The position numbers and the translations under genes were made by a program. The notes under the pieces were generated by a model. The model saw only the letters and a program-made list of their open reading frames with translations, ran no database searches and was not told the DNA's origin. From the NCBI GenBank assembly GCA_047629415.1, contig JBLHWZ010000001.1:7065-71064 (forward strand): 64,000 bases of DNA, written 5' to 3'. This stretch comes from CBDUJZ01 sp047629415. Its GTDB lineage: Bacteria > Myxococcota_A > Bradymonadia > REDH01. The stretch's first letter is position 1, and each line of letters begins with the position of its first letter. Positions 60,266 to 64,000 of the stretch are shown one piece after another.

Positions 60266-61391
60266 TCCCCTTTTCTACATCGCCTGCCTGCCGCTAATTG
60301 CGTGCAAGCCAGATCCCCTTCCTGGCGAACCGAACGCACCGCAGCTGGTGACCGCTGGCGAGATTGCGCGGAACGAAGGATCCGATCCGCCGTTGCTGAT
60401 GATCGGTGACCGGCCGTTGACGATGAACGAGTTCGATCGGCGCTCGCAATTGATGTCTCCTACGGCTCAGCTCCGCCTTGCCACCGCCCAGAACAGCCAG
60501 AAGCTGCTCGAGATGATCGTCTGGGCCGAGCTCGTGGCTATTGAAGCGACGCGGCTGGAACTCGTCGGCGGATTGGACGAACAGGTACTTGTGAACGACG
60601 CCCACGCGCAGGGTCGACTGGAAGCGATGGCCGCCATCTCGGTTAACCGAGGCGCCATCACCGTCGACGAAGTACGAGCGCTCTACGATGCGACTGCTGA
60701 CACTATCCAGCGAGCAGAAGAGCGGCGCGTCTATACGATTGTTCGACCCGATCGAGAATCCGCCGAAGCCCTTCAGGCCGAGGTCGCGACGCTCACCGAG
60801 CACGACCGGGCCAGCCGAGTCTACTCGTACTTGGCGCCAATTCACTCGACCCATGAGCTCAGCCGAGCAACCGGGCTGGTAGGGATGATTCGTGCCGATG
60901 GTGACGGAGATCCAGAGTTCTTAGCCGCCGTATTCTCATCAGAAGACCGAGGGCTCGTCAGCGAGATTCCCGTTACGAGCCGCGGGTACGAGGTCATCTA
61001 CGTCGACCGCATCGTACCGGCTCGAGAGGTTCCATTTGACGAGTATGAGGGCCGACTCCGCGAGCAAATGCACGCCTCTGCTGTCGCGACACGCCAGCGC
61101 AACGAGCTCGATCGGCTCCGTGATGAAGCGGGTGTCGAGCTCAACACAGACGCCATCTCCGCACTTTCGGCTGCCCGGGCGGATGAGCCGGAATCAACCC
61201 CGCGCGAGCGACGTTTCAGCCACGGCTGGCTCTCCGGCTCACCCGAAGCGGAGCTAGGCGTTGACGTGATGGTCCTCCTAGAGGAGGAAGTCGCGAACGC
61301 TCGAGCGAATCCGCTCGCCGCGCTGAATCCCAACGGATTCGTAGCGCTCGAAGGCTCAGCTGAGCCGACCGAAGGATCAGGCTCCCCATGA
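60258..61391 (+). CDS. Lipoprotein peptidyl-prolyl isomerase-like (parvulin/PpiC type)
   Basis: 377 aa. I take the GTG at 60258, with TGAGG upstream, over a GTG at 60243. The signal is followed by a lipobox, LIAC. Residues 40-130 form a helical chaperone-like region (DRPLTMNEFDRRSQLMS, LEMIVWAELVAIEATRLEL). A parvulin-type domain spans about 165-260 (RRVYTIVRPDRE, VFSSEDRGLVSEIPVTSRGYEVIYVDRI). It assists folding of exported proteins in the periplasm. It overlaps mfd and is followed 4 nt later by surA, so all are coupled. Confidence 0.85.
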   Translation: MRNPLFYIACLPLIACKPDPLPGEPNAPQLVTAGEIARNEGSDPPLLMIGDRPLTMNEFDRRSQLMSPTAQLRLATAQNSQKLLEMIVWAELVAIEATRLELVGGLDEQVLVNDAHAQGRLEAMAAISVNRGAITVDEVRALYDATADTIQRAEERRVYTIVRPDRESAEALQAEVATLTEHDRASRVYSYLAPIHSTHELSRATGLVGMIRADGDGDPEFLAAVFSSEDRGLVSEIPVTSRGYEVIYVDRIVPAREVPFDEYEGRLREQMHASAVATRQRNELDRLRDEAGVELNTDAISALSAARADEPESTPRERRFSHGWLSGSPEAELGVDVMVLLEEEVANARANPLAALNPNGFVALEGSAEPTEGSGSP

Positions 61392-62395
61392 AGTCACTCG
61401 CTCAAATCTCGCTCGTTCTCACCGCGATACTCTCCGTTAGCTGCTCGTTGCAGAGCAAGGCGAACGCAGAGATCATCGACCGTATTCTGGTCATCGTCGA
61501 CGAAAATGTAATCACGCAGACAGACGTCGTTCGGTTCATGCCGATCTACGCGCAGGTCTTTGGTATCTCGCCCGCAGCGTTCGACTCGCCGGAAGGATGT
61601 GACGAGCTGATCAACGACGTCGTCGAGTTCATGATCCAGGCAACGACACTCACCGCCGACGCGTCGCAGCGCGAGCTAGGGGTCGAGCAAGACGAGGTCG
61701 ATGCGTACATCGCTGAGCAGTACACGCGCCTCGAGATGAATCGCGACCAGTTCACCCGTGAGCTGGGGATGAGCGGCATCACCTACGAAGACTTCGAAGA
61801 CTTCATCCGTCTCAACATCACGCGCATGCGCATGATCCAGCTGGACGTTGGCGCTCGACTACAAATCAGCGACGACGAAATCCAGCGAGAGATCCTGATC
61901 CGCTACCCTGATGGCCTTGAAGATACGTTCATCGAGACGAGCCATATCTTCGTCCAGGTGCAGGGTGCTGACTCAATTGCCGAACAAATCGCCGAGCAGG
62001 CAATCCTCGCCCGCCTCGCCCGCCTCGGCTCAGGAGAGTCGTTCGAGAGCGTGGCCGCGGACAACGAGGATGGCACGGCCGCACGGGCCGGACTGGTCGG
62101 ACGTTTTTCTGTGATGGACCTCGACCCAGACTACTCGATCACGGCCCTGGGCCTTGAGCCAAGCGAAGTCAGCGAACCCGTTCGCAGCTCATTTGGCTTC
62201 CACATCGTGCGCCTCGAATCGGTGTCTCGCGAGCCTGTCGATGACGTCGAGCAGATTCAAGACCGTGTTCACTACGACCTGCACCAGGCTCGCGCTTTAC
62301 AGGAAGAAGAACTCTACCTCGACCGCGTGGTAAACGAGGCGTTCGTCGATCGACGACACGAGGGCACCGAGTGGTTCTGCGGAGACCTGAACTAG
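61388..62395 (+). CDS. surA: SurA-like periplasmic chaperone / peptidyl-prolyl isomerase
   Basis: 335 aa, signal peptide (ISLVLTAILSVSCSLQSKANA). The SurA N-domain (IIDRILVIVDENVITQTDVVR...LINDVVEFMIQATTL) is followed by one parvulin domain (ETSHIFVQVQGAD, LGLEPSEVSEPVRSSFGFHIVRLES). Known SurA has two parvulin domains; one here is the common short form. It helps outer-membrane barrel proteins reach BAM. Its place just before pdxA repeats the surA-pdxA order seen in enterobacteria. Confidence 0.9.
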   Translation: MKSLAQISLVLTAILSVSCSLQSKANAEIIDRILVIVDENVITQTDVVRFMPIYAQVFGISPAAFDSPEGCDELINDVVEFMIQATTLTADASQRELGVEQDEVDAYIAEQYTRLEMNRDQFTRELGMSGITYEDFEDFIRLNITRMRMIQLDVGARLQISDDEIQREILIRYPDGLEDTFIETSHIFVQVQGADSIAEQIAEQAILARLARLGSGESFESVAADNEDGTAARAGLVGRFSVMDLDPDYSITALGLEPSEVSEPVRSSFGFHIVRLESVSREPVDDVEQIQDRVHYDLHQARALQEEELYLDRVVNEAFVDRRHEGTEWFCGDLN

Positions 62396-62399
62396 TTTA

Positions 62400-63437
62400 G
62401 TGGCACCAGAAGACACGATTTCACCGCTGGGTATCACGATCGGAGACGCAGCGGGCATTGGCCCAGAGCTGATTCTCCGTGAGGCTCACCGCCTAGGTCA
62501 CACCGTGGTGGTGTACGGCTCCGTCGCCGTCCTCGACGCTGCGATGCGGCACCTCAGGGCCATCGGTGTTCCGATCGGATTCTCGTCCGTCGTCTCGATA
62601 CGCGAGCCCAGCGGTGCAGCAGCCCTCGCCGAGGGCGTCCTCGGTGTCATCGATGTCGCCCCGACCCTTGAGGTTGCCACTCCTTATCCTTGGGGCGAGG
62701 CGATCCCTGAATTCGGAGCGCTGCAGTATGCCGCCCTACTCCGAGCGATCGATGATGCGATGGGCGGCACGATCTGCGGGGTTTTCACTGCCCCATGGCA
62801 CAAGGCCCGATTGGCGGACGCCGGCCTACCACCCACTGGGCATACGGAAGTCCTCGAGGAACGCTCTGGAGCGGAAGAGGCGGTGATGCTGCTGGCTGGT
62901 GACCTACTTCGGGTCGCCTTGGCCACGATTCACATCCCTCTGCGAGAAGTTGCGAACCGCCTGACCACCCCATCGATCGTACGAACCGGACGCATCTTGG
63001 CGGCTGGCCTGCGGCAACGGTACGGCATTGGGGCACCACGGATCGCGCTGTGCGGCCTCAACCCGCACGCGGGGGAGGACGGTGTGCTCGGAAGTGAGGA
63101 TGCCGAGATCGTCGCGCCAGCCGTCGCCGAGCTTCAAGCGCTCGGAATCGACGCCTTCGGCCCAGTGCCGGCGGACACGCTGTTTCCTCGGATCGTCGCC
63201 GGGAAGATGCGGGCAGACGCGGTGCTCGCGATGTACCACGACCAGGGCCTCGGTCCTCTCAAGACGATACACTTCGGAGAATCAGCGAATATCACGCTCG
63301 GGCTCCCGTTTGTGCGAACGAGCGTCGACCATGGGACGGCATATGATATCGCCGGTCGAGGCGAGGCAGATACCGGCAGCTTCCTCTACGCGGCCAAGCT
63401 GGCGCTGGAGATGGCGAGCCGAGCAAAGGCACCTTAG
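62400..63437 (+). CDS. pdxA: 4-hydroxythreonine-4-phosphate dehydrogenase
   Basis: 345 aa, GTG start 4 nt after surA. Family motifs: ITIGDAAGIGPE, PTGHTEVLEE, ALCGLNPHAGEDG with a metal His, YHDQGLGPLK, and RTSVDHGTAYDIAG. It oxidises 4-phosphohydroxy-threonine with NAD in pyridoxal-phosphate synthesis. The PLP product would serve the decarboxylase at 5457, among many enzymes. No frame defect. Confidence 0.95.
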   Translation: MAPEDTISPLGITIGDAAGIGPELILREAHRLGHTVVVYGSVAVLDAAMRHLRAIGVPIGFSSVVSIREPSGAAALAEGVLGVIDVAPTLEVATPYPWGEAIPEFGALQYAALLRAIDDAMGGTICGVFTAPWHKARLADAGLPPTGHTEVLEERSGAEEAVMLLAGDLLRVALATIHIPLREVANRLTTPSIVRTGRILAAGLRQRYGIGAPRIALCGLNPHAGEDGVLGSEDAEIVAPAVAELQALGIDAFGPVPADTLFPRIVAGKMRADAVLAMYHDQGLGPLKTIHFGESANITLGLPFVRTSVDHGTAYDIAGRGEADTGSFLYAAKLALEMASRAKAP

Positions 63438-63512
63438 GGCTCGTGCCGGTTGCTGGAGCAGCCCCTGCGTGCTAACGCGACGCCGCCTTGATGCGCTTGT
63501 TCCAGAAGACGC

Positions 63513-63773
63513 TTGAGCCCCGTGACCGATAACAACGAGACCGAAGAACCGCAGACCCATGCGGAGAAGATGCACGCCGCACGCGCATCTGCCATTGGGT
63601 TGCAGTTTGCGATCTCGATCGGGATTGGGGCGTTCGCTGGCAACTGGCTAGACGGCCGGTTCGACACAGGACCGTGGTTGTTGATGACGGGTGTATTGCT
63701 CGGCTCCGCGGCGGGCTTCCGTGATCTGTACCGGTTGGCGAAGTCGCAGACCGACGATGAAGGGGAAGAATGA
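63513..63773 (+). CDS. AtpZ/AtpI-type small membrane protein of the ATP synthase cluster
   Basis: 86 aa from a TTG; a GTG at 63522 is an alternative start. Two helices are visible (GLQFAISIGIGAFAGNWL and WLLMTGVLLGSAAGF) with the motif GNWLDGRFDTGP, a signature of AtpZ-type proteins that precede F-type ATPase operons and may act in Mg/Ca entry or c-ring assembly. Its stop overlaps the next start (ATGA). Confidence 0.85.
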   Translation: MSPVTDNNETEEPQTHAEKMHAARASAIGLQFAISIGIGAFAGNWLDGRFDTGPWLLMTGVLLGSAAGFRDLYRLAKSQTDDEGEE

Positions 63774-64000
63774 ACTCCACATTCCTTCGTCGTATGGACA
63801 CGACGCTGATGCTCCTGACTGTTTTCGGCACGATCGCTTGGGGAGCGTCGACAAACATCTTTCAAGGCGCGAGTTTCTTGGTTGGGGCGGTCATCGGATT
63901 CGCAAATTTCGCCTTATTACGGCGAGTTGGAGGCGCGGCGGTCGCTCGAGCGTCGCAGGGTGAGGACGCAAGTTCGAGCCTCTCCGCAATGTACCTTTTG
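63770..64000 (+). CDS. ATP synthase subunit I (AtpI)-like, 3' end outside the window
   Basis: At least 77 aa; the frame is open at the right edge. ATG at 63770 with AGGGGA just upstream, overlapping the preceding stop. Two hydrophobic helices (TLMLLTVFGTIAWGAS and FLVGAVIGFANFALLRR) match the start of the ATP synthase I family. Together with the preceding gene it marks the left end of an F0F1 ATPase cluster. Confidence 0.72.
   Translation, partial: MNSTFLRRMDTTLMLLTVFGTIAWGASTNIFQGASFLVGAVIGFANFALLRRVGGAAVARASQGEDASSSLSAMYLL

Overview
The window looks like a chromosomal segment of a Myxococcota-type bacterium (former Deltaproteobacteria). GC is high. There are many large Cys-rich or Asp/Ala-rich lipoproteins, an MXAN_5187-type protein, a protein with a MYXO-CTERM-like tail, PEGA-like and von Willebrand A surface proteins, and an HflX with a long N-terminal extension. 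Genus-level placement is not possible from sequence alone. No rRNA, tRNA, CRISPR array, phage or insertion sequence was seen.

Left part (1-10.4 kb): two overlapping lipoprotein genes (a beta-helix-like one cut by the window edge and a PIG-L deacetylase with FG-GAP repeats), a DUF4139 lipoprotein, a fold-III PLP decarboxylase lacking the usual catalytic Cys, a membrane protein next to a GT4 glycosyltransferase, and an MXAN_5187-like protein. 10.4-20 kb: a candidate cobalamin riboswitch before a FecCD permease/ATPase pair, an M50 protease, a four-gene coupled cell-envelope operon that includes a 57-aa membrane protein, and a lipoprotein carrying a lysyl-oxidase domain with its copper-binding His residues and cofactor Lys/Tyr. 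20-29 kb: a 15-bp tandem repeat, a lipA-thiE operon, and several secreted proteins. 29-33 kb: pdhA-pdhB-pdhC and folB; lipA upstream would serve the lipoyl domain of the E2.

33-39.7 kb: two decaying exported-protein genes, then a cluster of iron-dependent oxygenases (Asp/Asn-hydroxylase-like, Rieske, carotenoid-cleavage type) with a thioesterase. Three of these genes have a -10-like hexamer exactly 6 nt before the ATG, suggesting leaderless transcripts. 39.7-44.8 kb: a tightly overlapped operon of a PilZ-methyltransferase of the 3-hydroxypalmitate-methyl-ester (PhcB-like) family, a cyclopropane-synthase-like methyltransferase and a membrane kinase-receiver-kinase protein. It resembles a Phc quorum-sensing locus in which sensor and regulator are fused. 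A perfect 8-bp dyad lies just upstream.

45-64 kb: thiolase, vWA lipoprotein, serA, two tandem small DNA-binding-like paralogues with a clear terminator, a TonB-like-topology protein, hflX with a 15-nt-repeat acidic tail, a decayed surface-protein gene with three in-frame stops, and the housekeeping run mfd-ppiC-surA-pdxA followed by the start of the F-type ATPase cluster. Pseudogenes and coding minisatellites recur among exported proteins, while the core genes are intact.
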